64,000 nt of DNA, taken from Methanosphaera stadtmanae. Its GTDB lineage: Archaea; Methanobacteriota; Methanobacteria; Methanobacteriales; Methanobacteriaceae. Position numbers and translations under genes: made by a program. Of the stretch, positions 26,668 to 37,319 are shown piece by piece. The notes beneath the pieces were generated by a model. That model was not told the DNA's origin and made no database searches. It saw only the letters and a program-made list of their open reading frames with translations. Positions within the stretch are counted from its first letter, which is position 1. Every line of letters starts with the position of its first letter. The DNA lies in assembly GCA_015062805.1 (NCBI GenBank), contig SUTQ01000002.1:1-64000 (forward strand), in the 5' to 3' direction.

Positions 26668-28914
26668 TTATTCTTTAAATTCTCTATTCGTTACATCAAT
26701 AATATTGGTTGCAGTCTTTTCACCTATACCTTCAACATCTTTCAATTCCTTTTTTGATGCATTGACAATATTTTTTACTGTTTTGAAGTGTGTCAATAAT
26801 TTTTTTGCAGATACAGGACCAATTCCTGGCAAACTTTCAGTAATAAATAATTGTTGTTCAGGCAATGTAACAGGTTTTGTCTGTGTTCTAACACTAACTG
26901 GTTTTTTATTATCTTTTTCCTGTTCCCTAATTGCAATTCTTTTAATCATAAATGCCGTATCTGTTTCGTTTTGAGTTTGAATTATTGGAATTCTGAAATC
27001 AATAGCAATAGCTGTTAATGCACCTCTAATCGCATTTGGATGAAGGAATGAATGATATATATTTTCTCCCTCAATAATCATCAATGGTTTTCTACAATTA
27101 TTTACCAATTCTTTTGCTTGTTGATATAATCTTTTATCTGTTATGGATTTACTGAAATCCTCCACAGTTTTTCTTTCTATAATTATATCATCTGTAATTT
27201 GATAGTCACCAACAGTCATGGATTTAACATTTATTTTGCAGTTGATTTTATCGAGTTCTCTCATCATATTTGAATTTTTTTCTCGATAATCAACATATAT
27301 TTCAACTTCAGCATTGTCTTCTGTTGTTATTGAATTTGGATTATATGATGTTACATCTTCATTATTTGCAACGTGATTGTCTAAAGTAATATTTTCTTTT
27401 CTATATGAATTATAAACATTACTTCTCATAGCCCTTTCTTTTCTCTGACTAGACCAATAATAAGATTCATCAAGAGTACCTTTTGTCATTAAAATAAACA
27501 TTTCACCTTCATGTTTTCGTCCAGTCCTACCTTTTCTTTGTATCATCCTAATTTCTGAAGGTACTGGTTCGTAAAGAATCACGTAATCAACAGCAGGTAT
27601 ATCAATACCCTCTTCAGCAACACTAGTTGATATTAAAACATTATAATCTTCATTTTTAAAAGAATTTATTGTTTCAATTTGTTTTTTCTGACTTAATCCC
27701 TTATCGTTGTCTCTTGATGCTTGTCCATAAAATCTTAAAGCTTTTATTTTATGTTTTTCACAATTTTCATAAATTGTTTTAGTAGTATCTCTAAACTGAC
27801 TGAAAACTATAATCTTATTATTTTTTTCCTGTTTGATTAATTCCTGAATTAATTCCATTAATCGAATCATCTTTGGATGATCTACACCTTTATCTAAATA
27901 TTTTCTAGTTAAAAGTACTGCTTTATTGAATTTATAATCATTTTTTAAAGATTTTGAAGCCTTTGTTTTCTTTTTTTCCAGTTTGTTGAAATAATTGTTT
28001 AATGTGCGGATACTTTGAGTTTCTAGTAATTCCTGTGAATGCATTATGTTAATTACTTCAGTTAATATTGAAATACCTGTAAAATATTCTTTTTTAGGCA
28101 TACTTGAAGAAGCTATTTTCTGTTGTAATCTTGATTGTTCTACAAGAATCTCTTTCTTAGAAGGTTTAGCTATGGAATCAATAATACCTAATTTTTTTAG
28201 AGTTTTCAATCTAATTTTAAGAGTTTCAGCTATTAAATCTTTAATTTCTTGTAATTCTGGAGTTAATTTAACCTTTATCCATTTGGTTTGCACTTGATTA
28301 AAGTAAGGTGCTACATCTGGATCATCTTCGCTTTTAATAATAATTTCGTTAACATAAATATTTTTAGAAACTTCCTTAATCTTGCTTTTTTCCCATCCTG
28401 GACTAGCTGTTAATCCTAAAATAAGCTGATTTGTTGCTTGTTGAACGTATTTTTGTGCTAAGTACACATAAGAGTAAGATCCAACAGCATGGTGACATTC
28501 ATCAAATATTATTAGAGAAACATCCTTAAAATCATATTCTCTTGATATAATATCTGATTCAACAGTTTGTGGAGTAGCACATATAACCTGATTTTCGTTC
28601 CAAAGTTTTTTTCTGTCACTAGGTTTATCATTTCCAGTTAAACTAGCAACAGTAGTGTTTAAAAATGTCGTAAAACTTTTTTCATGTTGTAAAGTCAAAG
28701 GTTTGCTTGGTGCTAGAATAAGAATTTTACTATTTTTATAGTTTTTCAATCTTTCAGCAGATATCAATGCAGCAATAACAGTTTTTCCCATAGCTGTAGG
28801 AGCAATAATCATAGTGTTTCCTTTTTTTAAAACACTCATAGCTAAATTTTGCTGATAAAGTCTACCTTCTATAGTGTCTTTGTTTAAATATTCATGTTCT
28901 ATAAAATTATTCAT
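26668..28914 (-). CDS. hef: Hef helicase-nuclease (XPF/FANCM-type)
   Basis: A 748-residue archaeal fork-processing enzyme. The N-terminal SF2 helicase has Walker A APTAMGKT (37-44), DECHH (near 133) and motif VI with QRKGRTGRKHEG near 460. An ERCC4 nuclease domain starts near residue 535, with YVDYREKNS and the catalytic IIERKTVEDF. The C-terminal (HhH)2 domain (about 695-745) has LPGIGPVSAKKLL and VEGIGEKTATNI. All catalytic residues appear intact. The enzyme resolves stalled or branched replication forks. It is the first gene of the hef-trmI-pyrB cluster. Confidence 0.96.
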   Translation of the reverse strand: MNNFIEHEYLNKDTIEGRLYQQNLAMSVLKKGNTMIIAPTAMGKTVIAALISAERLKNYKNSKILILAPSKPLTLQHEKSFTTFLNTTVASLTGNDKPSDRKKLWNENQVICATPQTVESDIISREYDFKDVSLIIFDECHHAVGSYSYVYLAQKYVQQATNQLILGLTASPGWEKSKIKEVSKNIYVNEIIIKSEDDPDVAPYFNQVQTKWIKVKLTPELQEIKDLIAETLKIRLKTLKKLGIIDSIAKPSKKEILVEQSRLQQKIASSSMPKKEYFTGISILTEVINIMHSQELLETQSIRTLNNYFNKLEKKKTKASKSLKNDYKFNKAVLLTRKYLDKGVDHPKMIRLMELIQELIKQEKNNKIIVFSQFRDTTKTIYENCEKHKIKALRFYGQASRDNDKGLSQKKQIETINSFKNEDYNVLISTSVAEEGIDIPAVDYVILYEPVPSEIRMIQRKGRTGRKHEGEMFILMTKGTLDESYYWSSQRKERAMRSNVYNSYRKENITLDNHVANNEDVTSYNPNSITTEDNAEVEIYVDYREKNSNMMRELDKINCKINVKSMTVGDYQITDDIIIERKTVEDFSKSITDKRLYQQAKELVNNCRKPLMIIEGENIYHSFLHPNAIRGALTAIAIDFRIPIIQTQNETDTAFMIKRIAIREQEKDNKKPVSVRTQTKPVTLPEQQLFITESLPGIGPVSAKKLLTHFKTVKNIVNASKKELKDVEGIGEKTATNIIDVTNREFKE

Positions 28915-28973
28915 ACTAATATAATGTATGTTAAATCATTGTATTAAGTATTAATCAAAAAATAGTTTTAAAT

Positions 28974-29010
28974 AAAAAAAAGATATTATAATTACAAAAT
29001 TGTAATTATA
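28974..29010 (-). terminator. Stem-loop plus poly-U terminator of the aconitase X gene
   Basis: An 11-bp perfect inverted repeat, TATAATTACAA (28987-28997) with TTGTAATTATA (29000-29010), begins 9 nt after the stop codon. On the minus strand it is followed by TCT and T7. Confidence 0.65.
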
Positions 29011-29018
29011 TTTGGTTA

Positions 29019-30215
29019 TTAACAAATTAAGTTAATTAAATTTTCAATTGTGTCATAGACAACATCTAATTTACACATATTTGGAACATAATTTGCTGCT
29101 TTTGCTGAATTAACTCCTATAACTTCATAATCTAACTCTTCAACAGGTGCTACTACCATACAAGTGTCAGATACTATTTTTCCACCTGCAGCTTCTATAA
29201 TATCTAAATATCCACATTGTTTACTTATAGCTTTAATAGCTTTGGATGTACAAATCCATAAATCTTTTTTAAGAGTTTTTCCTTTTAGAAGTTGTGCTAC
29301 TTTTTGTATTTCACTGATTGAAGCATGTGGACAACCAAGACATACCAAGTCAGGTATTTTATCTGTAGTGCTTAAGCTTTCCAATGATTCTTTGATAATT
29401 TTTTCATCAACATTAATGACTTCTATTTCGTTAAAAGTATCATGATTTTTTGCAAAGTCTGATTCAGGAGTAACGTTCTCAACGTGATAAATACTTACAG
29501 CACCACTTGAAGCTAGTGCAGCACCCAATGTTTTTAAATTATTACGACCAGGATTATTATTTAATCTGAAATATGGATTTTTATCGTTAACAATCTGTCC
29601 AACATGATAACCTAATGCACCAATTTCTGCTTCTGTAGAAAATTCATAATCAACATTGAATATCATATCGGCTTTTCTATTATCAGTCACATGATTTCCA
29701 TAATAAGGTGTTCTACCAACAATAGCTGCAAGTAATGCACTAGGTCCACCTTCTCTGTTACTTTTTGCACCAATTACACTATTAACATAACATACTGCTG
29801 ATGATTCACTCCATGCGACATGTTCATGTAATAAAGGAGTATTACCTATTAAATAAGGTGTACAAGTACATGTACTCATTACTCCTATACTTTCATAACC
29901 CTTAATAATATCTATTTGTTTTTTGGTAAACTCTTCGCTAAATCCAAGTTCTTTCCAATTTTCTATGTCAACTCCAGCAGGGTTAAGCATTGTTTCGAGT
30001 TCTACATCTGCTTTTTTACCTAAATCAACTACAAAATCTAGTCCAGCATCACCAATTGTTTTATATGAAACTCCAGATACTTGTGCAGATGTAATAGGAA
30101 CCATTTTTTCAGCATTATATATTTTACCTAAACTAACAAGGATTTCCATACATTCTGCTTTACCTTCACCATATTCACCATTATACATATCTTCTTCATA
30201 TTTTGTTAGTTGCAT
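29019..30215 (-). CDS. Aconitase X catalytic protein, probable phosphomevalonate dehydratase large subunit
   Basis: A protein of about 398 residues of the aconitase X (former DUF521) family. STCTCTPYLIGN and CLGCPHASISEI supply the cysteines expected to hold an Fe-S cluster; SSAVCYVNSVIGAKSNREGG is a family signature. In archaea this protein with a small DUF126 subunit dehydrates 5-phosphomevalonate in the archaeal mevalonate pathway for isoprenoid lipids. The small subunit gene is not in this neighbourhood. The ATG at 30215 follows a GTGAT element. It is the last gene of the rps15-recJ-aconitase X cluster, 10 nt after the recJ-like stop. Confidence 0.85.
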   Translation of the reverse strand: MQLTKYEEDMYNGEYGEGKAECMEILVSLGKIYNAEKMVPITSAQVSGVSYKTIGDAGLDFVVDLGKKADVELETMLNPAGVDIENWKELGFSEEFTKKQIDIIKGYESIGVMSTCTCTPYLIGNTPLLHEHVAWSESSAVCYVNSVIGAKSNREGGPSALLAAIVGRTPYYGNHVTDNRKADMIFNVDYEFSTEAEIGALGYHVGQIVNDKNPYFRLNNNPGRNNLKTLGAALASSGAVSIYHVENVTPESDFAKNHDTFNEIEVINVDEKIIKESLESLSTTDKIPDLVCLGCPHASISEIQKVAQLLKGKTLKKDLWICTSKAIKAISKQCGYLDIIEAAGGKIVSDTCMVVAPVEELDYEVIGVNSAKAANYVPNMCKLDVVYDTIENLINLIC

Positions 30216-30225
30216 AATTATCACT

Positions 30226-31593
30226 TCAATTGTTTATTTGGTATTCAACCATTTCATTAACTAAATGAATAAAATTATCTTTTTGATCAAAAGGTATAGT
30301 TGCCCCAGCAGCAATATTATGTCCACCACCAGAACCATTAAAGTTATTTGATGCCTGATTCATAATAACTCCTAAGTTAACTCCTTTTTCAACCATATTG
30401 TCTGTAGTTCTTGAAGATACTTTTATTAGATTATCCATTTTCATTAGACTTAAAATTGGTTTGTCAGGTAATATGCCTAATTCAATACCTATACTGCTTA
30501 CAGCTGCAGCAATTTGTTTTTGTTCCTTATCTTCTGTATAAATGTATTGAATATTATCTTCTTGAATACTACCTTCTCTTTTTATCCATTCAATTCCATT
30601 TTGCATATTAGTACTATATTTAGATAATAATGATTCTGCAAAGTCCATCTGATTATATTTACCTAATTCAATACTAATGGCAGCAGTATACTCTTTATTT
30701 TTACCACATGCATTTAATAAGTTAGCATATTCTTCTACATTAGTTAATTCTCTTCTTATATTAGGAATTGTGTATGTTTCACCATAGATATCTTTGTTGA
30801 TTGATATCAATTCATTTTTAAGTGTTTCATACTCTTCATTAGTTAGTTGATGTAATAATTTGTCTTTAGGAATGTTATGTTTATCTAAAAATTCATTTGT
30901 TTCATCAACAAAACCAGATAATCCTTTAATAACCGGTGTATATGTGTATGCTATGGATTTATGTAATGGTTGTGTGTTTGAATAAGCTAATTTCAATTCA
31001 TTTTTAACTTCCATTGTTTTATGTTCTAAAGCTTCATCTAAAATTAGTTTATTAATTCCTTGTGGACCATTTTTTAGCTGCATATCTCCACATGCACCTG
31101 TTAATGCAAGACCTGCTAATTCATAGTATCCATAACCATGTACGGACAAATATGATAATCCTGAACCACTAACTTCTTTGGTTCCATCAACATTAAATAT
31201 ATGAGGATTTACATGAACAATCTTTTTATAATCAACCTGCATTTCTGGGTCAACATCTTCAGGAAACTGATGATGATCGGCAATTATTACGTCACCACTT
31301 AATTTTGAAATGCTTTCAAGATTTCCACTTCCCATATCTGAGAAAATAAATAGTTTATAACGAGATTTAGTAAGTTCTTTTACATTACTATCTCTAAGTC
31401 TTGGTAATATAGTAATATGGAATTTACCCCCTGCCTTGGATATTGCGTTAGCAAATATTCCGGCAGAGGTTAATCCATCAGCATCATTGTGAGAGACTAT
31501 TCTCACAACATGCTGGTTATCGATATGTGACCTTAATAGATCACAAGCTTCATCAGCTCTATTTAACAAGGAGAGCTGCTGTTTTTGGATCAT
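30226..31593 (-). CDS. RecJ-like DHH-family exonuclease
   Basis: A protein of about 455 residues of the DHH phosphoesterase superfamily, probably a single-strand exonuclease of the GAN/RecJ type associated with the archaeal replisome. [12 protein letters not shown] and [11 protein letters not shown] are the DHH metal-binding motifs; [12 protein letters not shown] is the C-terminal DHHA1 motif. I chose the ATG at 31593 (MIQKQQ), preceded by GGATGGAG. This start lies within the 3' end of rps15, an overlap of about 35 nt in another frame, suggesting translational coupling. A longer in-frame extension upstream is less likely. Confidence 0.88.
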   Translation of the reverse strand: MIQKQQLSLLNRADEACDLLRSHIDNQHVVRIVSHNDADGLTSAGIFANAISKAGGKFHITILPRLRDSNVKELTKSRYKLFIFSDMGSGNLESISKLSGDVIIADHHQFPEDVDPEMQVDYKKIVHVNPHIFNVDGTKEVSGSGLSYLSVHGYGYYELAGLALTGACGDMQLKNGPQGINKLILDEALEHKTMEVKNELKLAYSNTQPLHKSIAYTYTPVIKGLSGFVDETNEFLDKHNIPKDKLLHQLTNEEYETLKNELISINKDIYGETYTIPNIRRELTNVEEYANLLNACGKNKEYTAAISIELGKYNQMDFAESLLSKYSTNMQNGIEWIKREGSIQEDNIQYIYTEDKEQKQIAAAVSSIGIELGILPDKPILSLMKMDNLIKVSSRTTDNMVEKGVNLGVIMNQASNNFNGSGGGHNIAAGATIPFDQKDNFIHLVNEMVEYQINN

Positions 31594-31960
31594 ATCTCCA
31601 TCCTTCAGGAAGAACATTGTTTCTAGTGTAGTATTTTACTAATCTTCTGATTTTGGATTCAATAATCATTAATCCTCTTTTAGAGTGTAAATCTTTAGGA
31701 TTTTCTTCTAAATGTTCTCTGATGTTTACTGCTCTTTTAATTAAGTTTAATAAGTCTTCTGGGTATTCAAATTCTGTTCCGTTGTCTTTTAAAATTTCTG
31801 TAATTTTTGCTCCGAGAACTGTTTTTGTACTAGGAATTCCGTATTGGTCTCTTAAGATGATACCAATTTGGCTTGTACTTTGTCCTTCTCTGTGTAATTT
31901 TACGATTAATTCTACAATTTCTTCTTCGGTCATTTCTAACCATTCAGGTTTTTCTGCCAT
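31559..31960 (-). CDS. rps15: 30S ribosomal protein S15
   Basis: A 133-residue archaeal/eukaryotic-type S15 (uS15). The N-terminal extension with [20 protein letters not shown] and the core [17 protein letters not shown], followed by RRLVKYYTR, are clear. The family is about 130-150 residues in archaea. The 3' end overlaps the start of the recJ-like gene. rdgB lies 77 nt upstream on the same strand; this rdgB-S15-RecJ association is known from other archaea. Confidence 0.96.
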   Translation of the reverse strand: MAEKPEWLEMTEEEIVELIVKLHREGQSTSQIGIILRDQYGIPSTKTVLGAKITEILKDNGTEFEYPEDLLNLIKRAVNIREHLEENPKDLHSKRGLMIIESKIRRLVKYYTRNNVLPEGWRYDPKTAALLVK

Positions 31961-32037
31961 ATTAAAATCTCCTACTTATTATTTAGTAATTTATATTATA
32001 TTCTCAAAAAATTATTATTTACATATAATATAACAAA

Positions 32038-32595
32038 TTATGATTCACTTTCAGAATACCATTTAGCAAATTTTTCCATAGATATTCTTCTATGTGAACA
32101 TTCGTTTTTTTCATCAGTAGTAAGTTCTCCAAATGTTTTATTATATTTTTCAACATAAAAAAGTGGATCATAAGCAAATCCGTTAGAACCTTTTTCTTCT
32201 GATAAAATTTCACCAGCAACAGTGCCTAAAAAAGTCTTGGGTTCACATTTGGGTTTACAATAACCAATACATGACCTGAATTCGGCGTATCTGTCCTGTT
32301 CATCTTCTAATAATTTAATAATTCCCTTATTAGTTATAGTATCCTGTACATAAGATGAATAAGTTCCAGGAAAATCATTAAGGGATCGTATAAATAGGCC
32401 TGTATCATCTACTATAACTGGTTTTTGAAGTAATTCTGCAACATATTTTGCTCCATAAGCTGCTACTTCTTCAATTGAACCTTGAATTTCAGGATAACCT
32501 GGATTTTCATGGTCAACTTCTATACCAAATTTTTCGAAAATACCTCTTGCCTCTTTAACTTTATGTTCGTTACCAGTAATAAATGTTACTCTCAT
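32038..32595 (-). CDS. rdgB: XTP/dITP diphosphatase (RdgB/HAM1)
   Basis: A protein of about 185 residues that hydrolyses non-canonical purine nucleoside triphosphates (dITP, XTP) to monophosphates, cleansing nucleotide pools. [16 protein letters not shown] is the family N-terminus, VDDTGLFI the metal-binding region and [14 protein letters not shown] the substrate loop; [10 protein letters not shown] closes the domain. The ATG for MRVTF is chosen over one three codons upstream. It precedes rps15. Confidence 0.94.
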   Translation of the reverse strand: MRVTFITGNEHKVKEARGIFEKFGIEVDHENPGYPEIQGSIEEVAAYGAKYVAELLQKPVIVDDTGLFIRSLNDFPGTYSSYVQDTITNKGIIKLLEDEQDRYAEFRSCIGYCKPKCEPKTFLGTVAGEILSEEKGSNGFAYDPLFYVEKYNKTFGELTTDEKNECSHRRISMEKFAKWYSESES

Positions 32596-32683
32596 TTTAA
32601 TCATTAATATATATATGAAAAACTAATACAAAAAAATTATGTAAAAAAAAAGTATAAATTTGGAGGTTATTTTTTATATTTAG

Positions 32684-33760
32684 TTATCCGAATACTGCAG
32701 CTGTGAGTTCTTCGAGTTTTGCAAGGTATTCTTCAGGTGTAATTCCTTTAAGGTAAGCGTATAATACACTTCCACCTGCACCTACTCCTTCTTTTACAGA
32801 ACCTTGTGCAAATGCTGCTAGTCCAGGATTGCTTGAATTTTCCATTTTAGGGTCGGCTGCATATACTGCTACGTCTGCTATTTGGTTTACAATATCTAAA
32901 ATATTGGAAGTTTCATCATTTGCTACATATACTGTTGTTGCAATAGCAATGTTTGAGAAGTCAAAGTCTGGTTTGATAGCTTTAATAGTAGCTAATACTG
33001 CTGTCATTTGTGTTCCACCTGCAAGTGTAACAGGTACTGTACTACCAATTGCTACTCCGGCAGCTGCTATGATTGTTGGATCTCCTGCAATTTCAACTGC
33101 TTTAAATGGATCATCTTTTAAATCTCCAGGTTTAACATTATTTTTTTCTAATGCTGCATTTACAACACTTGTTTTTAGTTCGTGAGGGTTGTGCATCATA
33201 CATCCACTTACTTTACCTTCCACATCGTAACCTAAAGCTGTAAGTACACCTTGAGCTGTTGTTGTACCTGCTGGTGTTGATTCTCCAATCATTAAATGAT
33301 CTGCAAGTTGTGATAATAATTTACCAGTTTCTACTGCATTATCAAAAATTTCTTTAGGATTTGGTACTCCTTTACCTTCTCTTAAGTCTCCACCTGGTTG
33401 ACCGTTTAAGCTTATGAATGATGTTTTAGGGTCTACTTCTAGACCTGCACTAATTGCTACAAATGGCATGTTTAAAAGTTCATAAGTTGTTTTTGTTAAA
33501 AGTCCTGGTGTAGGTGCTGGTACTTCATCTGATTCTGTTACTGCAATTTCTGGAAGACTTAATGCTTCGTTTCTTAACATTAACTCTACATCGAGTGCTG
33601 GTGTATATGGTGTCATTTCTGGTGATCCACCTGCTCCACTAATACCTTCTATTTTAGAAACTGCTGTGTTTCCTAATACACATGCGAATACCATGTTTTC
33701 TGATTTTTCTAGTTCTTTAAGTACTTTGTCTGATCCGAATATTTTTACGTTGTCGACCAT
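32684..33760 (-). CDS. CobT-like (UPF0284) nicotinate-nucleotide phosphoribosyltransferase-type protein
   Basis: A 358-residue member of the archaeal family related to CobT, which forms alpha-ribazole phosphate for the lower ligand of cobamides. ISGAGGSPEMTPYTPALD, ESTPAGTTTAQGVLTALG and the Gly-rich end resemble CobT but in the divergent UPF0284 form. Archaea lacking a standard CobT often carry it, so a role in cobamide assembly is plausible and would match cobJ, cbiG and cbiB nearby. It is divergent from kae1-bud32 and monocistronic. Confidence 0.85.
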   Translation of the reverse strand: MVDNVKIFGSDKVLKELEKSENMVFACVLGNTAVSKIEGISGAGGSPEMTPYTPALDVELMLRNEALSLPEIAVTESDEVPAPTPGLLTKTTYELLNMPFVAISAGLEVDPKTSFISLNGQPGGDLREGKGVPNPKEIFDNAVETGKLLSQLADHLMIGESTPAGTTTAQGVLTALGYDVEGKVSGCMMHNPHELKTSVVNAALEKNNVKPGDLKDDPFKAVEIAGDPTIIAAAGVAIGSTVPVTLAGGTQMTAVLATIKAIKPDFDFSNIAIATTVYVANDETSNILDIVNQIADVAVYAADPKMENSSNPGLAAFAQGSVKEGVGAGGSVLYAYLKGITPEEYLAKLEELTAAVFG

Positions 33761-33898
33761 GTTTTTTTCCTCGATTTTTATTTAACAAATATAATATTAA
33801 TTATTTCATTCAAATATATTAATAATTGTGAATAAAAATTAAAAAATACTTGATTTAACGGTCTTATAATTAAGAAAATTTGATAAAGGGGATTTTTC

Positions 33899-35509
33899 GT
33901 GATTTGTTTAGGAATAGAAGGAACTGCAGAAAAAACTGGAATAGGAATAGTTGATTCAGATGGTAATATATTAGCTACATGTGGTGACCAATTATATCCT
34001 GAAGTGGGAGGTATTCATCCCAGAGAAGCAGCTAATTTTCATGCAGAACATATTGTTCCATTAATTAAAGATGCATTAAATGAATCTAATTTATCATTGA
34101 ATGATATTGATTTGGTTTCATTTTCTAAAGGTCCTGGTTTAGGTCCGGCATTGAGAACAGTTGCCACAGCTGCACGTAGTTTATCTCAAAACATTAATGT
34201 TCCATTGATTGGTGTAAATCATTGTATTGGTCATGTTGAAATAGGAAAACTTACAACAGGTGCTAAAGATCCTGTTACATTATATACTAGTGGTGGTAAT
34301 ACTCAGATTATAAGTTATGAAACTGGAAGATATAGAATTATTGGAGAAACATTGGATATTGCTATAGGAAATTGTTTGGATCAATTTTCAAGAGATGTTG
34401 GATTAGGTCATCCTGGTGGACCAATCGTTGAGAAACATGCAGAAAACACTGATGAAACTGTTGAACTTCCATATATTGTTAAAGGAATGGATTTGTCCTT
34501 TTCAGGAATACTTACAAGTGCAATTAATAAACATAAACAAGGAATTAATTTAGATATTATTTGTAACAGTTTTCAAGAAACTTGTTTTGCAATGTTATGT
34601 GAGGTAACAGAAAGAGCTATTAGTTACACAGGAAAAGATGAAGTATTATTATGTGGTGGTGTAGCAGCAAACAAAAAGCTTAGAGAAATGCTAAAACAAA
34701 TGTGTGATGAACACTACGTTGATTTTTATATGCCTCCTATGAAGTACTGTGGAGATAATGGTTCAATGATAGCTAGATTAGGATTGTTATCATACAATGA
34801 AAAAGTGACTGGAATTGAAAATAGCTATATTAATCCTAAATATCGAACAGATCAAGTAGAAGTTACTTGGATAAATGATAAACCAGAACATAACATAGAG
34901 TTACCGAATAATATTAAGCATAAGGGAGCAGAAGCAGATATTATCGAAACTCAATGGGATAATAAAAAAGCCATAATTAAAAACAGGGTATCTAAGAGTT
35001 ACAGAACAAAAGAATTAGATAATAAACTAAGATTAGAAAGAACTAAAGAAGAAGCTAAATTAATACATGAATCTAAAAACTATAACGTAAACACTCCTTA
35101 CATTTACTCAGTTGATTTAGAAAATTACAGTATTATTATGGAAAAAGTTAATGCTATACAATTACAGGAAAAAATAGAAAAATCAAATGTTACTGAATTA
35201 GAAAAATTGGTTAATGAAATAGGATTCATGATTAGGAATATGCATGATGGTGAGATAATTCATGGTGATCTTACTCCTGCAAATATTTTAATTAAAGATG
35301 AAATTCCAGTATTAATTGATTTTGGATTAGGAAAATATAGTAATCTTCTTGAAGATAAAGGAACAGATTTATTAGTGTTTAAAAAATCATTGAAAACCAT
35401 AATTCCGGATGTATCAGAAAAAATTTTTGGATGGTTCTTGGAAGGATATGATAATAAGGACATAGTTAAAAAAATAGATGAAATTGAAAAAAGAGGAAGA
35501 TACCTCTAA
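33899..35509 (+). CDS. Kae1-Bud32 fusion: tRNA t6A synthesis protein and kinase
   Basis: A 536-residue bifunctional protein of the KEOPS complex, which places threonylcarbamoyl on A37 of ANN-decoding tRNAs. Residues 1-325 are Kae1 (TsaD family), with the metal-binding HCIGHVE (about 107) and TSGGNTQ and GDNGSM loops. Residues about 340-536 are the Bud32 atypical kinase with IIHGDLTPANILI (near 454) and VLIDFGLGKYS. Fusion of the two is known in several archaea. The start is GTG, preceded by GGGGAT with good spacing. A compact hairpin (AGAGG/CCTCT) overlaps the stop codon and is followed by a run of T residues. Confidence 0.95.
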   Translation: MICLGIEGTAEKTGIGIVDSDGNILATCGDQLYPEVGGIHPREAANFHAEHIVPLIKDALNESNLSLNDIDLVSFSKGPGLGPALRTVATAARSLSQNINVPLIGVNHCIGHVEIGKLTTGAKDPVTLYTSGGNTQIISYETGRYRIIGETLDIAIGNCLDQFSRDVGLGHPGGPIVEKHAENTDETVELPYIVKGMDLSFSGILTSAINKHKQGINLDIICNSFQETCFAMLCEVTERAISYTGKDEVLLCGGVAANKKLREMLKQMCDEHYVDFYMPPMKYCGDNGSMIARLGLLSYNEKVTGIENSYINPKYRTDQVEVTWINDKPEHNIELPNNIKHKGAEADIIETQWDNKKAIIKNRVSKSYRTKELDNKLRLERTKEEAKLIHESKNYNVNTPYIYSVDLENYSIIMEKVNAIQLQEKIEKSNVTELEKLVNEIGFMIRNMHDGEIIHGDLTPANILIKDEIPVLIDFGLGKYSNLLEDKGTDLLVFKKSLKTIIPDVSEKIFGWFLEGYDNKDIVKKIDEIEKRGRYL

Positions 35510-35521
35510 TTATTTTTTTTT
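35492..35521. terminator. Bidirectional stem-loop terminator between kae1-bud32 and uppP
   Basis: AGAGG (35492-35496) pairs with CCTCT (35503-35507). On the plus strand it is followed by AATTA and a long T run; on the minus strand by six T residues. It sits between the stop codons of convergent genes and may terminate both. Confidence 0.6.
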
Positions 35522-36350
35522 AAAAAATTATGGATAATATTAATGTAATTGCTCCCACAATCCAACAGTAATACGCAAATATATCTAAACTCCAACCTTT
35601 AATCATTTTCATAAGTAATTTTATTGCCAGGTATCCAAATACAACTGATGATATAAATCCTGCTAATATTACTCCAAATGAAATGTCAATTGTAGCAATA
35701 TCTTTAATTTGGATTAATCCAGCACCGATTACTGCAGGTACAGATAATAAGAAACTATAACGAGCAGCATATTCTCTTTCAAGACCTAAACATAGACCTG
35801 ATGCAATTGTTGAACCTGATCTACTTATTCCAGGTAATACAGCTAATCCCTGACAGATACCAACAATAATTGATTGCTTAAACGACATATCTTTAGCCGT
35901 GATATTTCCAGATGAATGTCTTTCAGAGTAGTAAAGTATTAATCCTGTAATTATTAAGAAGAATCCAACGAATATAGTTCCTCTAAAAATATTTTCAATT
36001 GCATCTTTAAGTAATAATCCTATAATAGCTGTTGGTATAGAACCTACTATTATTAACCAAGCAAAACGTTTTTCTGGTACTATTTTTAATTCTCTTTTGA
36101 ATACATCGAAACCTTCAGTCAGGTCTATTAAACTTAATAAAAATCCTTTTATCAAGTTTATGATATCTTGCCAGAAAAATGAGAATATTGCTACTAATGT
36201 TCCAATATGAAGTACTGTGTCAAATGCTAAACCTGTTTCTACTCCCAATAAGTTGGGAATAAGAGCAAGATGTCCCGAACTACTGATAGGTAAAAATTCA
36301 CTTAATCCTTGAACAGCACCTAAAATAATAGCACTAATAATATCTAACAA
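35520..36350 (-). CDS. uppP: Undecaprenyl-diphosphatase UppP/BacA
   Basis: A 276-residue polytopic membrane phosphatase that recycles polyprenyl pyrophosphate. GLSEFLPISSSGHLALIP (about residues 15-32) and the second half-motif GISRSGSTIASGL are the conserved catalytic elements, and about eight membrane helices are evident. In pseudomurein-walled methanogens such an enzyme would recycle the lipid carrier of cell-wall and glycan synthesis; this use is an inference. It follows ilvE by 48 nt on the same strand and converges with kae1-bud32. Confidence 0.94.
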   Translation of the reverse strand: MLDIISAIILGAVQGLSEFLPISSSGHLALIPNLLGVETGLAFDTVLHIGTLVAIFSFFWQDIINLIKGFLLSLIDLTEGFDVFKRELKIVPEKRFAWLIIVGSIPTAIIGLLLKDAIENIFRGTIFVGFFLIITGLILYYSERHSSGNITAKDMSFKQSIIVGICQGLAVLPGISRSGSTIASGLCLGLEREYAARYSFLLSVPAVIGAGLIQIKDIATIDISFGVILAGFISSVVFGYLAIKLLMKMIKGWSLDIFAYYCWIVGAITLILSIIF

Positions 36351-36398
36351 ATAATCCCCTCTGATTATATATTAAATTTAAAAAAATAGTAAAGATGG

Positions 36399-37319
36399 TT
36401 ATATGAAGTCTAACCAACCGTATTTGTCTTCTACTTTATTGTTGATAATATCAAATAAATTATCTTGTAATTTTTTGGTTACAGGTCCACGTTTACCTTC
36501 ACCAATAGTAATTTGATCTACTGATCTGATTGGAGATAATTCTGCAGCTGTACCTGTGAAGAATAATTCATCTGCAGTGTAAACTCTTTCTCTAGGTATA
36601 CGTTCTTCTCTTACTTCATATCCTAAATCTTTAGCAACTTGGATAATAGTATTTCTTGTAATTCCATTTAAGACAGAAGATCCAATATCTGGTGTGTAAA
36701 TTATATCATCTTCAATCATGAATAAGTTTTCTCCAGAACCTTCACCTATATCTCCATTATAGTTTAATACAATACTTTCACTATAACCATTAGCAACTGA
36801 TTCCATTTTTGCTAATTGGGAGTTCATATAGTTTGAACCTGCTTTAGCCATGTTTGGCATGGTATCTGGTGCCATTTTTCTCCAAGTAGAAGTACATATG
36901 TCAATTCCTTGTTCTAATGCATCTTCTCCTAAGTATTGTCCCCATTCCCAAACAGCAACAACTGTTTCTACAGGACAGTTTAATGGGTAAACACCAAGTT
37001 CTTTGTAACCTCTAAATGCTATAGGTCTTACATAACATGATTTTAGGTCATTTTCTTTGATTGTTTCTTTTACTGCATCACATAACTCGTCTACAGTGTA
37101 TGGAATATCCATTCTATAAACTTTTGCTGAGTTAAGTAATCTTTTCATATGATCTTTAAGTCTGAATACTGCTGGTCCTTTTTCGGTATCATAGCATCTT
37201 AAACCTTCAAATACACTAGAACCATAATGTACTACGTGTGATAATACGTGAATTTGTGCATCTTTCCAGTCTACTAGTTCTCCGTTAAACCAAATTTTTC
37301 CTGATTCATCGAATGCCAT
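36399..37319 (-). CDS. ilvE: Branched-chain amino acid aminotransferase
   Basis: A 306-residue fold-type IV PLP enzyme that transaminates the 2-oxo acids to valine, leucine and isoleucine. The PLP lysine is K159 in [11 protein letters not shown]. The N-terminal [30 protein letters not shown] and the GEGSGENLF motif are typical. It completes the branched-chain pathway with ilvB, ilvH, ilvC and ilvD in this window. It probably shares a transcript with uppP. Confidence 0.95.
   Translation of the reverse strand: MAFDESGKIWFNGELVDWKDAQIHVLSHVVHYGSSVFEGLRCYDTEKGPAVFRLKDHMKRLLNSAKVYRMDIPYTVDELCDAVKETIKENDLKSCYVRPIAFRGYKELGVYPLNCPVETVVAVWEWGQYLGEDALEQGIDICTSTWRKMAPDTMPNMAKAGSNYMNSQLAKMESVANGYSESIVLNYNGDIGEGSGENLFMIEDDIIYTPDIGSSVLNGITRNTIIQVAKDLGYEVREERIPRERVYTADELFFTGTAAELSPIRSVDQITIGEGKRGPVTKKLQDNLFDIINNKVEDKYGWLDFI

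Noticed and set aside
33160-33180. ACACTTG in the CobT-like gene as another ORB
   Set aside because: Only seven bases match; the CAATATAC part is missing, and it is coding sequence.
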